Origin: JAVEYA01 sp034003745
GTDB lineage: Bacteria; Bacillota; Peptococcia; DRI-13; PHAD01
Direction: 5' to 3'
NCBI GenBank assembly: GCA_034003745.1
Contig: JAVEYA010000095.1
Span: 1-8,353, forward strand
Length of the DNA: 8,353 nt
Part shown: positions 1 through 5,110 of the stretch, in pieces
Numbering within the stretch: the stretch's first letter is position 1
Layout of the letters: the number at the start of each line of letters is the position of its first letter
The notes under the pieces: model-generated
Seen by the model: the letters and a program-made list of their open reading frames with translations, nothing else
What the model was told of the DNA's origin: nothing
Database searches by the model: none
Program-made: the position numbers and the translations under genes

Positions 1-13
1 AGGTGATATTCCA

Positions 14-27
14 ACAGATTAATCTGT
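14..27. repeat. Perfect 14-bp palindrome
   Basis: ACAGATTAATCTGT is a perfect inverted repeat with no spacer. It lies in the inner part of the presumed insertion-sequence end and could be a protein-binding site, such as one for a transposase or repressor. Nothing else supports a function. Confidence 0.4.
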
Positions 28-50
28 GTTATTATCCACTTATGAGGTTG

Positions 51-65
51 CCGGCCTTTGGCCGG
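51..65. repeat. GC-rich hairpin CCGGCC-TTT-GGCCGG
   Basis: A 6-bp perfect inverted repeat with a 3-nt loop sits directly beside the 22-bp repeat units, and its right arm is the start of the first unit. No T-run follows on either strand, so it is not a convincing terminator. It may protect element genes from outside transcription or form part of the transposase-binding region. Confidence 0.45.
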
Positions 66-125
66 ATAATATAAGAATGGTGGCCGGATATCACAAGAAC
101 GCCGGTCTGAATTGACAAGAATACG
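60..125. repeat. Three tandem imperfect 22-bp repeats
   Basis: The units are 60-81, 82-103 and 104-125. The first two both start GGCCGGATA, and all three carry AAGAA at the same offset. The third diverges more (GGTCTGAATTGACAAGAA). Exact 22-nt spacing puts the same bases on the same helix face every two turns, as expected for cooperative binding of a transposase. The last eight bases of the third unit probably belong to the interrupted toxin gene, so their match may be chance. Confidence 0.6.
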
Positions 126-356
126 CAGTTTATTTGGTCTTACATTGCTGACGGTATTTAATGTTCCATTTTCAATGTCAGTTACTTCGATTAAAACTGC
201 AAGATCATCAGAAAATGTCTTACTGGTTATTTGACAAAGAATCAGATCATTTCCTTTTAAGTCGACTAGTACCAATGCTGGACGCCGTTTCGAGGTGCTT
301 AAATCAGAAAAGGGAAATGGAAGAACAACAACATCGCCCTTTATAAATTTGCCCAC
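118..356 (-). pseudogene. PemK/MazF-type toxin, 3' end replaced by insertion-sequence DNA
   Basis: The frame starts with GTG at 356-354 and reads VGKFIKGDVVVLPFPF, followed by S-D-L and K-R-R-P-A-L-V-L-V. This is typical of the PemK/MazF family of mRNA-cleaving toxins. Arg25-Pro26 and the Thr44-Ser45 region match the positions where family members carry catalytic residues. Resemblance holds to RPNKL (residues 73-77) and stops near residue 79, where family members continue for roughly 30 more residues. From there the frame runs, without a stop, through the presumed element to the window edge. The ribosome site GAGGAGG (370-364) is 7 nt from the GTG, inside the antitoxin gene, and the two genes overlap by 16 nt, so they were translationally coupled. 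The toxin is probably inactive, since the lost C-terminus contributes to fold and dimer; a chimeric active product cannot be excluded. Confidence 0.7.
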
Positions 357-541
357 ACAGAATCCTCCTCAGGCGTAAGCCAATCTTTAGCAAGGGCCTT
401 TTCGCTGGCGAGGGTAATGTCATTCATCTTTTTTTCCTGTTTATCCTTAAACTTTATAAAAGCAATATATTTGTACACTTCTTCTACAACATGGGGCGGC
501 AGGGATTCAATCTCTTTAAGCAAGGTACGCTTATCAATCAT
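341..541 (-). CDS. DUF2281-type antitoxin of a PemK/MazF toxin-antitoxin pair
   Basis: This 66-residue protein has an amphipathic N-terminal helix region (L-P-P-H-V-V-E-E-V-Y-K-Y-I) and a conserved-looking C-terminal tail (ASEKALAKDWLTPEEDSVW). Together they match small DUF2281-type antitoxins encoded just upstream of PemK/MazF toxins. Such antitoxins bind and neutralise the toxin, mostly through the C-terminal tail, and often repress their own promoter. The start ATG (541-539) has GGAGGT at 553-548, 5 nt away. Its last 16 nt overlap the start of the toxin gene. The gene is intact although the toxin is cut short. It may be a relic or may still neutralise related toxins elsewhere in the genome. 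The family call rests on recognition of the tail and the gene arrangement; DNA binding is not evident from the sequence. Confidence 0.78.
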   Translation of the reverse strand: MIDKRTLLKEIESLPPHVVEEVYKYIAFIKFKDKQEKKMNDITLASEKALAKDWLTPEEDSVWANL

Positions 542-562
542 AACGACACCTCCAATATCGTT

Positions 563-590
563 ATTATATCATATTGTAATTCCATCTCCA
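563..590 (-). promoter_or_regulatory. Probable sigma-A promoter of the toxin-antitoxin operon
   Basis: On the minus strand a perfect TATAAT (568-563) is preceded after 16 nt by TGGAGA (590-585), four of six matches to TTGACA. Transcription would start near 556, just upstream of the antitoxin ribosome site, giving a short leader. The surrounding DNA is AT-rich. Confidence 0.5.
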
Positions 591-700
591 CATATCATAT
601 ACTATGAGCAGCAGTAGATTTTGAGTCTATTACTAATATATTGCTATTATATCTCCTCTATTAGTGCAAAGTATAGGTGTCCCTTTCGCGGCGCCCAAAG

Positions 701-736
701 AAAAAACACATCCCGATAAGATGAGGTGTGTTTTTT
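701..736. terminator. Hairpin terminator, possibly bidirectional
   Basis: AAAAAACACA (701-710) pairs perfectly with TGTGTTTTTT (727-736), and the stem extends by a G-T and a C-G pair around a loop of about 12 nt. The T-run on the plus strand and the A-run (T-run on the minus strand) allow termination in either direction. No gene ending here is recognisable on the plus strand. It may be the remnant terminator of a gene lost when the accessory DNA arrived, or a shield between the toxin-antitoxin locus and the kinase gene. Confidence 0.7.
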
Positions 737-748
737 CGTGAAAGGAAT

Positions 749-754
749 TATAAT
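749..754 (+). promoter_or_regulatory. Possible -10 box for the AarF/UbiB-type gene
   Basis: TATAAT lies 36 nt upstream of the GTG start and 22 nt before the ribosome site. There is no recognisable -35 element at 16-18 nt, where the terminator T-run sits, and no extended -10 TG. The call is weak and rests on the -10 box and its position. Confidence 0.3.
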
Positions 755-789
755 AAGGTAAGTAGTTCTTGTACTGAGGAGGTGATCTG

Positions 790-2478
790 GTGGCTTTAAG
801 ACATATCCATGTCGGCAGGTACCGCGAGATTCTGGCTGTGTTCGCCAAATACGGCTTCGGGCTCGCCTTGGAGCGCCTGGGCATCTATCGGCATTTAAAA
901 ATGAAAAACAGGATTTTCGAGCAGGTGGCGACGGATAAAGCCTCCTCTTCGGCAGGGACAAGATTGCGGCTGGCTTTGGAGGAACTGGGCCCCGCCTTTG
1001 TGAAGATCGGCCAGATCTTGAGTACCCGGCCGGATATTGTCTCCCCTGGGGTCATTGAAGAACTGAAATTGCTGCAGGATGCGGTTCAGCCGTTTTCCTT
1101 TGCCGAGGTAAAAGCGGTGATCGAGGAAGAATTTGCTGAAAAGCTGGAGAATATTTTTCAGGAATTCGCGGAAAAACCGTTTGCGGCGGCCTCTATGGCC
1201 CAAGTGCACTGCGCCAGGCTGCTCTCGGGAGAATTTGCGGCAGTCAAGGTGCAGCGTCCGGGTATTGAAAAAACCATTGCCGTTGATTTGGATATTTTGA
1301 AGAGCGTCGCTCATTTTATTGACCTGCATACAAAATATGGGGAACTGTATAATTTCAGTGAGACGGTTGCTGATTTTGAAAATATTATCAAAAATGAACT
1401 GGATTTTCTTAAAGAAGCGGAAAACGCTGAAGTCTTCCGGCGTAATCTGGCCCAGGATGAGGGAATCAAGGTACCCCATACGAAAAAGGTTTACACCACC
1501 AGGCGTGTTCTGACCATGGAATATATCGACGGCGTCAGGATTGATGATAATTATGCCCTGGATGATTTAAGGCTGGACCGGACCAAATTAGCCGAGAAGC
1601 TGGCTGCATCCATTTGCCGGCAAATCCTTCGGGACGGATTCTTTCACGCCGACCCGCACCCGGGGAACATTCAGGTCTTAAAGGATGGAACAATCGTTTT
1701 TCTGGATCTGGGGATGGTGGGACGGCTTAGTGAATCCAGGAAAAGAATGATTTCCGACTTTTTTGTCGGCGTCGCTTCCAAGGACAGTTACAGGGTGATC
1801 AAAGCCCTGGTAGATATGGAAAGGATGCCCAAGAGAAGCAATATCCGTAATTTTGAGTATGGTGTGGAACTGCTGATTGAAAAATATCTGACCAGACCGA
1901 TGAAAGAGATTAGAATCGACCAATTGTTTGCGGAGGTATTTCCTTTGGCCTATGCCCATCACATTAGAATTCCCCGTGAGTTTATCCTGCTGGCCAAAAC
2001 GCTGGGGACCTTACAGGGACTTTTAGAAAAATTGGCGCCGGATTTAAATGCGTTTACGGTGGTCGAACCCATTGCCAAAAAACTTCTCCGGCAGTCCTTA
2101 TCTACCCGGCGCTTAGCTTATGAATTAAACAAGACCCTATATAAATATAAGGATTTGTTTAATGAATTTCCGGGAGCGATGATGAATTTCCTGGGAAAAA
2201 TGGAAGATGAAGATTTTACGGTTCAGTTTCAGCTGAAAGATATAGATAAGCTGGAGCAGTTATTTGTACAGGTTTTAAACCGGATTTTCTTCAGCATGGT
2301 CCTGTTGGCGGTAAGTATTATCATCGCCGGAATCATCATCGGCTCCAGCATCAATTCCGGCCTGGCCCGGGAAATCCACAGTTACAACATTTATATTCTC
2401 AGAATAAGCCTGGTACTCGCTGCTGTAATTGTCGCCGGTCTGGTGGTTTCCTTGTTTAAGTCAAGGCGCTTAAAATAG
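790..2478 (+). CDS. AarF/UbiB (ABC1/ADCK) family atypical kinase
   Basis: This 562-residue protein has the family motifs in order: K-x-G-Q (Lys72-Gln75, in VKIGQILSTRPD), the Ala-rich nucleotide loop AAASMAQVH (132-140) replacing the usual Gly-rich loop, the ATP-binding lysine in A-V-K-V-Q (Lys153), E-x-D at 203-205 in NELDFLKEAENAE, the catalytic loop HADPHPGN (286-293), and D-L-G at 306-308 as the metal-binding DFG equivalent. Two hydrophobic helices near 499-520 and 538-553 anchor the C-terminus in the membrane. Members support quinone or other isoprenoid-lipid metabolism through ATPase activity; the substrate in Firmicutes is unknown, and a menaquinone role is inference. Start GTG 790 follows GAGGAGGTGAT (776-786), nearly ideal. 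The length is normal for the family. The gene stands alone between two terminators. Confidence 0.93.
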   Translation: MALRHIHVGRYREILAVFAKYGFGLALERLGIYRHLKMKNRIFEQVATDKASSSAGTRLRLALEELGPAFVKIGQILSTRPDIVSPGVIEELKLLQDAVQPFSFAEVKAVIEEEFAEKLENIFQEFAEKPFAAASMAQVHCARLLSGEFAAVKVQRPGIEKTIAVDLDILKSVAHFIDLHTKYGELYNFSETVADFENIIKNELDFLKEAENAEVFRRNLAQDEGIKVPHTKKVYTTRRVLTMEYIDGVRIDDNYALDDLRLDRTKLAEKLAASICRQILRDGFFHADPHPGNIQVLKDGTIVFLDLGMVGRLSESRKRMISDFFVGVASKDSYRVIKALVDMERMPKRSNIRNFEYGVELLIEKYLTRPMKEIRIDQLFAEVFPLAYAHHIRIPREFILLAKTLGTLQGLLEKLAPDLNAFTVVEPIAKKLLRQSLSTRRLAYELNKTLYKYKDLFNEFPGAMMNFLGKMEDEDFTVQFQLKDIDKLEQLFVQVLNRIFFSMVLLAVSIIIAGIIIGSSINSGLAREIHSYNIYILRISLVLAAVIVAGLVVSLFKSRRLK

Positions 2479-2511
2479 GTAAAGGGAAATGGTCCCAGAG
2501 TAATCAATAGA

Positions 2512-2550
2512 CAAGGGGCGTACTGCAGAGAGTACAGCCCCTTGCCTTTA
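2512..2550. terminator. Hairpin terminator between convergent genes
   Basis: CAAGGGGC-GTACT (2512-2524) pairs with AGTAC-a-GCCCCTTG (2531-2544) around a 6-nt loop GCAGAG, with one bulged A: 13 bp in all. On the plus strand it is followed by CCTTTATTA, a modest T-tract, so it should end the kinase transcript. It can also form on the minus strand and may serve the small convergent gene, whose stop lies about 50 nt away, but there the T-tract is poor. Confidence 0.8.
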
Positions 2551-2597
2551 TTATCCGGCGGCCCGAAAAAAAGGAGAGTGTTTGGAAAAGAGACAGG

Positions 2598-2789
2598 CTA
2601 CTTCTTGTTATCGGTTTTGTTGGTCTTGTTTTGACTGTTGCTTTTGAAATCGGTAGAAGATGCGCTTTTCTTGGCGGAGCTCTTGTCTAATTCACTGGCA
2701 TACTCTTCATTTATGTAATTGGTTTGGTTGTAGTTGGCGTTGTAGTTACTGGAACTGGAGTTGCTTGGTTTATTTTTGTTCTTGTCCAT
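2598..2789 (-). CDS. Putative gamma-type-like small acid-soluble spore protein
   Basis: This 63-residue protein is rich in Asn, Ser and Lys, with no Cys, Trp, Gly or His and no Met after the first residue. The composition is hydrophilic and unstructured, as in gamma-type spore proteins (SspE), which are stored in the spore and broken down for amino acids in germination. Residues 28-35 read E-E-Y-A-S-E-L-D. This resembles the E-F-A-S-E-T of gamma-type proteins and the E-I-A-S-E of alpha/beta types, where the GPR protease cuts after the first Glu. SspE of Bacillus has repeated copies; here only one is seen. ATG 2789 has AAGGAGGT at 2802-2795, 5 nt away, which supports a real gene. No clear forespore sigma-G promoter was found. 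It could instead be an unrelated low-complexity protein; the family call is inference from the motif and composition. Confidence 0.6.
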   Translation of the reverse strand: MDKNKNKPSNSSSSNYNANYNQTNYINEEYASELDKSSAKKSASSTDFKSNSQNKTNKTDNKK

Positions 2790-2803
2790 TCTGGACCTCC
2801 TTA

Positions 2804-2822
2804 GTATACTTGTATACGTATA
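2804..2822. promoter_or_regulatory. GTATAC palindromes before the small spore-protein-like gene
   Basis: GTATAC occurs at 2804-2809 and again at 2812-2817, and the second is part of the larger palindrome TATACGTATA (2813-2822). The cluster lies directly upstream of the ribosome site of the minus-strand gene, where promoter or operator DNA is expected. TATACG-like -10 boxes exist within it but no matching -35 was found, so the exact role is open. Confidence 0.3.
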
Positions 2823-2917
2823 AGGTTTCCCATGGTCTGCCGCCGGACAATGATCTCCTTTTTTCTAATGGTTATTTTTTCCCCTTCTTTCAAGTCCTAT
2901 CCTAATTTTTTTAAGTA

Positions 2918-2926
2918 TGTTAGAAT
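2918..2926 (+). promoter_or_regulatory. Possible extended -10 (housekeeping) promoter for the sigma-factor operon
   Basis: TATGTTAGAAT contains TGTTAGAAT, an extended -10 with five of six matches to TATAAT and the upstream TG at the correct position. No good -35 is present at 17 nt, which is acceptable for extended -10 promoters. It would give a basal transcript starting near 2933. Confidence 0.35.
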
Positions 2927-2936
2927 ATTTTTTGGA

Positions 2937-2964
2937 GGAACCTTTTTTCCACGTTCGATCTCTA
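2937..2964 (+). promoter_or_regulatory. Candidate ECF-sigma autoregulated promoter
   Basis: GGAACC (2937-2942) followed by a T-run is the classic -35 form used by ECF sigma factors of the RpoE/SigW type. After 16 nt comes TCTCTA (2959-2964), a plausible -10. Transcription would start around 2970, just before the ribosome site. ECF operons commonly activate themselves, so this is the expected place for such a site. The -10 is less certain because the CGT-type element of SigW promoters is not at the ideal distance. Confidence 0.5.
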
Positions 2965-2996
2965 TATAAATTGGTTTGTGGAGGGGGGCAAGTAAT

Positions 2997-3596
2997 TTGA
3001 CCCGAGATGAAGAATTGGTAATGAAGAGCAAAGACGGCGATATCGACGCTTTTGAAGAGTTGGTGTGCCGTTATGAGCGCAAAATATATACCTTGACTTA
3101 TCGTTTGATGGGGAATCGTGAAGACGCGGACGATTTCGCTCAGGAAGCTTTTTTGAAGGCTTTCCAGGCTATCAAGTCTTTCCGGGGCGAGTCTTCCTTC
3201 CTGACCTGGTTGTGCCGCATTGCCTCCAATGTTTGCCGGGACGAATTGCGTAAACGCTACCGCGTCAAGACGGAATCATTGGATGAGAAAATCGTTTTGG
3301 ATGACGGTGAAATAACCAAGCAGTTCGTTTCCCCCGAGGCCGGTCCGGCTGAGGAATATGAGAGAAAAGAACTGCAGGAAATGATGCAGGAATATATTAA
3401 CAAGTTATCTCCCGATTTCCGGATGGCGCTGGTCCTGCGGGATATCAACGGATATTCTTACGAAGAAATTGCCGAACAGTTGGAATGTTCGTTAGGGACG
3501 GTCAAATCACGCATCAGCAGGGCGAGAAATTATCTTAAAGAGCAGATATTGAGGGACAGGGAACAAAACAAAATTCAGGAGCGTCTATACGGGTAA
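2997..3596 (+). CDS. ECF-type RNA polymerase sigma factor
   Basis: A sigma-70 family protein of 199 residues with the ECF layout. Region 2, which binds core polymerase and the -10 DNA, spans roughly residues 15-90 and includes DADDFAQEAFLKAFQ and SSFLTWLCRIASNVCRDE. Region 4 follows near 130-190 with L-S-P-D-F-R-M-A-L-V-L-R-D and the helix-turn-helix YSYEEIAEQLECSLGTVKSR, which reads the -35 box. Region 3 is missing, as is usual for this class. The start is placed at TTG 2997 because GGAGGGGGG (2980-2988) is 8 nt upstream; a longer in-frame TTG at 2976 would contain that ribosome site and has none of its own. The anti-sigma gene begins 18 nt downstream, so activity is probably held at the membrane until an envelope signal arrives. 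It is similar to the SigW/RpoE group; the exact subgroup is not resolved. Confidence 0.93.
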   Translation: MTRDEELVMKSKDGDIDAFEELVCRYERKIYTLTYRLMGNREDADDFAQEAFLKAFQAIKSFRGESSFLTWLCRIASNVCRDELRKRYRVKTESLDEKIVLDDGEITKQFVSPEAGPAEEYERKELQEMMQEYINKLSPDFRMALVLRDINGYSYEEIAEQLECSLGTVKSRISRARNYLKEQILRDREQNKIQERLYG

Positions 3597-3614
3597 GAAA
3601 GGGGGGATGCGTGA

Positions 3615-4949
3615 ATGAACAGCAAACATGTAAGTGAAAAATTGTCGGCTTATCTGGATAAAATGCTGGATACCGAAGAAATGCTGGCGGTGGAAGAGCA
3701 CCTGCAGGGTTGTGCCGAATGTCGTATGGAATATGAATCTCTTCAGGAAACTGTTCACGCACTATCCTCGCTGGAGGAAATGATCCCGCCCGCCGGCTTT
3801 AGGCGCGAACTGCGCGCTAAGCTGGAAAAGAACGCCGTGAAAAAGCGTCTGGTCTGGCCGGATTTCATCCCTGGCTGGATGAGAAATATTAAAAGGGCCC
3901 AGCTTGTTCCGCTTGCGGCGGCGCTGGTCTTGATGATGGTGATTATTCCCTTTGTGGGTTCGAATATGCCGAAGAGTTTATCTAAAGTAGCCAATGATTC
4001 GGGCAGGGAGCTCATTGGCGGTTTTAGCGGAGGCGGTTCCGCCACAGCCCCGACGGCTCCGGCGGCCCCAGCTCCGATGGCAGCTCCTGCCGGTGATGAA
4101 TTGGCCAGGAATCAGGTCATGATGGATATGGCCGCTACGGAAGAGTCGGGTGAGGTGGCGCTCCGCTCCTCCGATATTGCGTACAAGATGGCTGAGAACC
4201 AAGCAATTGCCCCCATTGAGCCGGCGCCTCCTCAGACTATGCCGGAGATGCAAGAGGATATTGAAAGAAAAATTATCAAAAATGCCGACGTAAGTCTGGA
4301 AGTCGATGATTTTACTGCGGCTGTCGAGACCCTGAAACAGAAAATCACAGCTGCCGGCGGCTATATTGCCAACGAGAACGTCAATACGAACAGGAGAAAT
4401 GACGCCAAATCCGGCTATATGCAGGTCCGCCTGCCCGCCGTGCAATTCGAGAATTTCATGACCGGCATGGATACGCTGGGTACGGTCAGAAACCGCAACA
4501 TCTATACCCAGGATGTCACGGAAGAATACGTGGATGTCCAAAGCCGCCTCAAGGCCATGCGCGTCAAAGAGGAAAGACTGCTGGATATCCTGACCAAGTC
4601 GGGACAGTTAAGCGACATTTTGGCGGTGGAAAATGAGCTGGCCAATACCCGCGCCAATCTGGAGTCGCTGGAAGGGCGGCTCAGATACCTGAGCAACCGC
4701 GTGGATTACTCCTCTATCAGTATCAATATCGAAGAGGTGGCCGTCTCCACCCAGCAAATCAGTAATCCCGGCATCGGGGACGTCTTAAGGAAGACCAGGG
4801 AAGCCTTTATTCAGACCATCAATAGTATTCTCCTTGGTATCGGTAACCTGGTCATCTATATCGGCGCGGCTATCCCTTATCTGGTGCTGCTGATCATAGC
4901 CGGAGCGCTGGTATGGCTGGGCATACGCAAGGCGAGAAAGAATCAGTAA
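3615..4949 (+). CDS. Membrane anti-sigma factor: zinc-finger domain fused to DUF4349
   Basis: A 444-residue protein. Residues 1-40 form a zf-HC2 anti-sigma domain: KLSAYLDKMLDTEE, then H-x3-C-x2-C (His29, Cys33, Cys36); His5 may be the fourth zinc ligand, as the usual early Cys is Ser3. This part should hold the upstream sigma factor inactive in the cytoplasm. A membrane helix (about 97-114) follows, then an Ala/Pro/Gly-rich linker (135-160). Residues 216-435 match DUF4349: IIKNADVSLEV, AAGGYIANENV, YVDVQSRLKAM, a helical, coiled-coil-like stretch (310-360), VDYSSISINIEE, and a second membrane helix (414-436) ending in basic residues. Inferred topology puts DUF4349 outside, where it could sense the envelope and trigger sigma release. 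The ribosome site is AAAGGGGGG (3598-3606), 8 nt before the ATG. Function is inferred from domains and gene order; the signal is unknown. Confidence 0.88.
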   Translation: MNSKHVSEKLSAYLDKMLDTEEMLAVEEHLQGCAECRMEYESLQETVHALSSLEEMIPPAGFRRELRAKLEKNAVKKRLVWPDFIPGWMRNIKRAQLVPLAAALVLMMVIIPFVGSNMPKSLSKVANDSGRELIGGFSGGGSATAPTAPAAPAPMAAPAGDELARNQVMMDMAATEESGEVALRSSDIAYKMAENQAIAPIEPAPPQTMPEMQEDIERKIIKNADVSLEVDDFTAAVETLKQKITAAGGYIANENVNTNRRNDAKSGYMQVRLPAVQFENFMTGMDTLGTVRNRNIYTQDVTEEYVDVQSRLKAMRVKEERLLDILTKSGQLSDILAVENELANTRANLESLEGRLRYLSNRVDYSSISINIEEVAVSTQQISNPGIGDVLRKTREAFIQTINSILLGIGNLVIYIGAAIPYLVLLIIAGALVWLGIRKARKNQ

Positions 4950-4950
4950 T

Positions 4951-5013
4951 TGTCATACTGAGCGCAGCGAAGTATCTTGCTAAGAAGGATTCTTCACTTC
5001 GTTCAGAATGACA
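4951..5013. repeat. Dispersed palindromic repeat (HSERSEE-type hairpin)
   Basis: TGTCATACTGAGCGCAGCGA (4951-4970) pairs with its counterpart ending TTCAGAATGACA (5002-5013). The two 28-nt arms are largely complementary, with a few mismatches and G-T pairs, around a loop of about 7 nt. This is the interspersed repeat whose translation on one strand gives the familiar false protein string HSERSEESF...AALSMT. It is common in intergenic DNA of many bacteria. It begins one base after the anti-sigma stop codon, so in RNA it could cap or end that transcript. It has no long T-run. Confidence 0.8.
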
Positions 5014-5020
5014 CACTATG

Positions 5021-5032
5021 TTCAAAATGACA
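5021..5032. repeat. Partial second copy of the repeat end
   Basis: TTCAAAATGACA differs at one base from the right tip of the preceding hairpin repeat (TTCAGAATGACA, 5002-5013) and lies 19 nt downstream of it. It suggests a decayed neighbouring copy or a local duplication of the tip. Confidence 0.45.
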
Positions 5033-5040
5033 GGATGAGT

Positions 5041-5079
5041 CGGTGTGCAGGAAATTATCCTTGCGCACCGAATTTGTTT
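5041..5079 (+). terminator. Hairpin upstream of polA, possible terminator of the sigma operon
   Basis: CGGTGTGCAGG (5041-5051) pairs with CCTTGCGCACCG (5059-5070) as about 11 bp with two G-U pairs and a loop of about 8 nt. AATTTGTTT follows, a weak T-tract. It may end transcription of the anti-sigma gene, or form a leader structure of polA that leaves the polA ribosome site (5098-5105) free. Its presence supports a polA start downstream of it. Confidence 0.4.
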
Positions 5080-5110
5080 AATGGGAAATAATATTACTGA
5101 GGTGAGTCTC

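Larger units (their letters stand above)
1..117. mobile_element. Probable terminal end of an IS21-like insertion sequence (partial)
   Basis: This stretch is non-coding and has the look of an insertion-sequence end. It carries two full 22-bp units and part of a third, a GC-rich hairpin and a 14-bp palindrome. Read from the right it begins TGTCAATTCAGACCGG, and elements of the IS21 family typically have TG...CA tips and several repeats of about 20 bp near each end. The toxin gene on its right loses resemblance to its family at this point, which places the junction near 117. No transposase is visible because the element continues beyond the left edge. The family assignment is inference from the repeat layout; the second end and a target duplication cannot be seen. 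Confidence 0.5.

Noticed and set aside
32..40. DnaA-box-like TTATCCACT
   Set aside because: It is a single imperfect copy within presumed insertion-sequence DNA, with no cluster or replication gene, so probably chance.
161..617. Two plus-strand open frames (161-346 and 417-617)
   Set aside because: They are antisense to the toxin fragment and antitoxin and have no recognisable domains or ribosome sites.
656..740. Short plus-strand reading frame running into the terminator, as a possible gene tail
   Set aside because: It is only about 26 codons, not recognisable, and ends inside the hairpin, so it cannot be supported as a gene.
633..961. Overlapping minus-strand open frames across the terminator and kinase start
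   Set aside because: They read through a hairpin terminator and the start of a solid gene, with no family resemblance.
895..1479. 194-residue open frame antisense to the kinase gene
   Set aside because: It is opposite a gene with all family motifs, has no family resemblance and no convincing ribosome site.
2660..2905. 81-residue Cys/Trp-rich open frame on the plus strand
   Set aside because: It lies mostly antisense to the small spore-protein-like gene, which has a strong ribosome site. Its composition simply mirrors the Asn/Ser/Lys-rich gene.
2976..2996. Upstream TTG as start of the sigma factor (seven more residues)
   Set aside because: It would put the ribosome site inside the coding region and has none of its own.
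3978..4541. 187-residue open frame antisense to the anti-sigma gene
   Set aside because: It overlaps a well-supported gene, and its His/Arg/Gly-rich composition is the complement of the linker and DUF4349 codons.
5045..5110. Upstream GTG as start of polA (22 more residues)
   Set aside because: The extension is unlike DNA polymerase I N-termini, overlaps a hairpin, and TTG 5111 has GAGGTG at the right distance.
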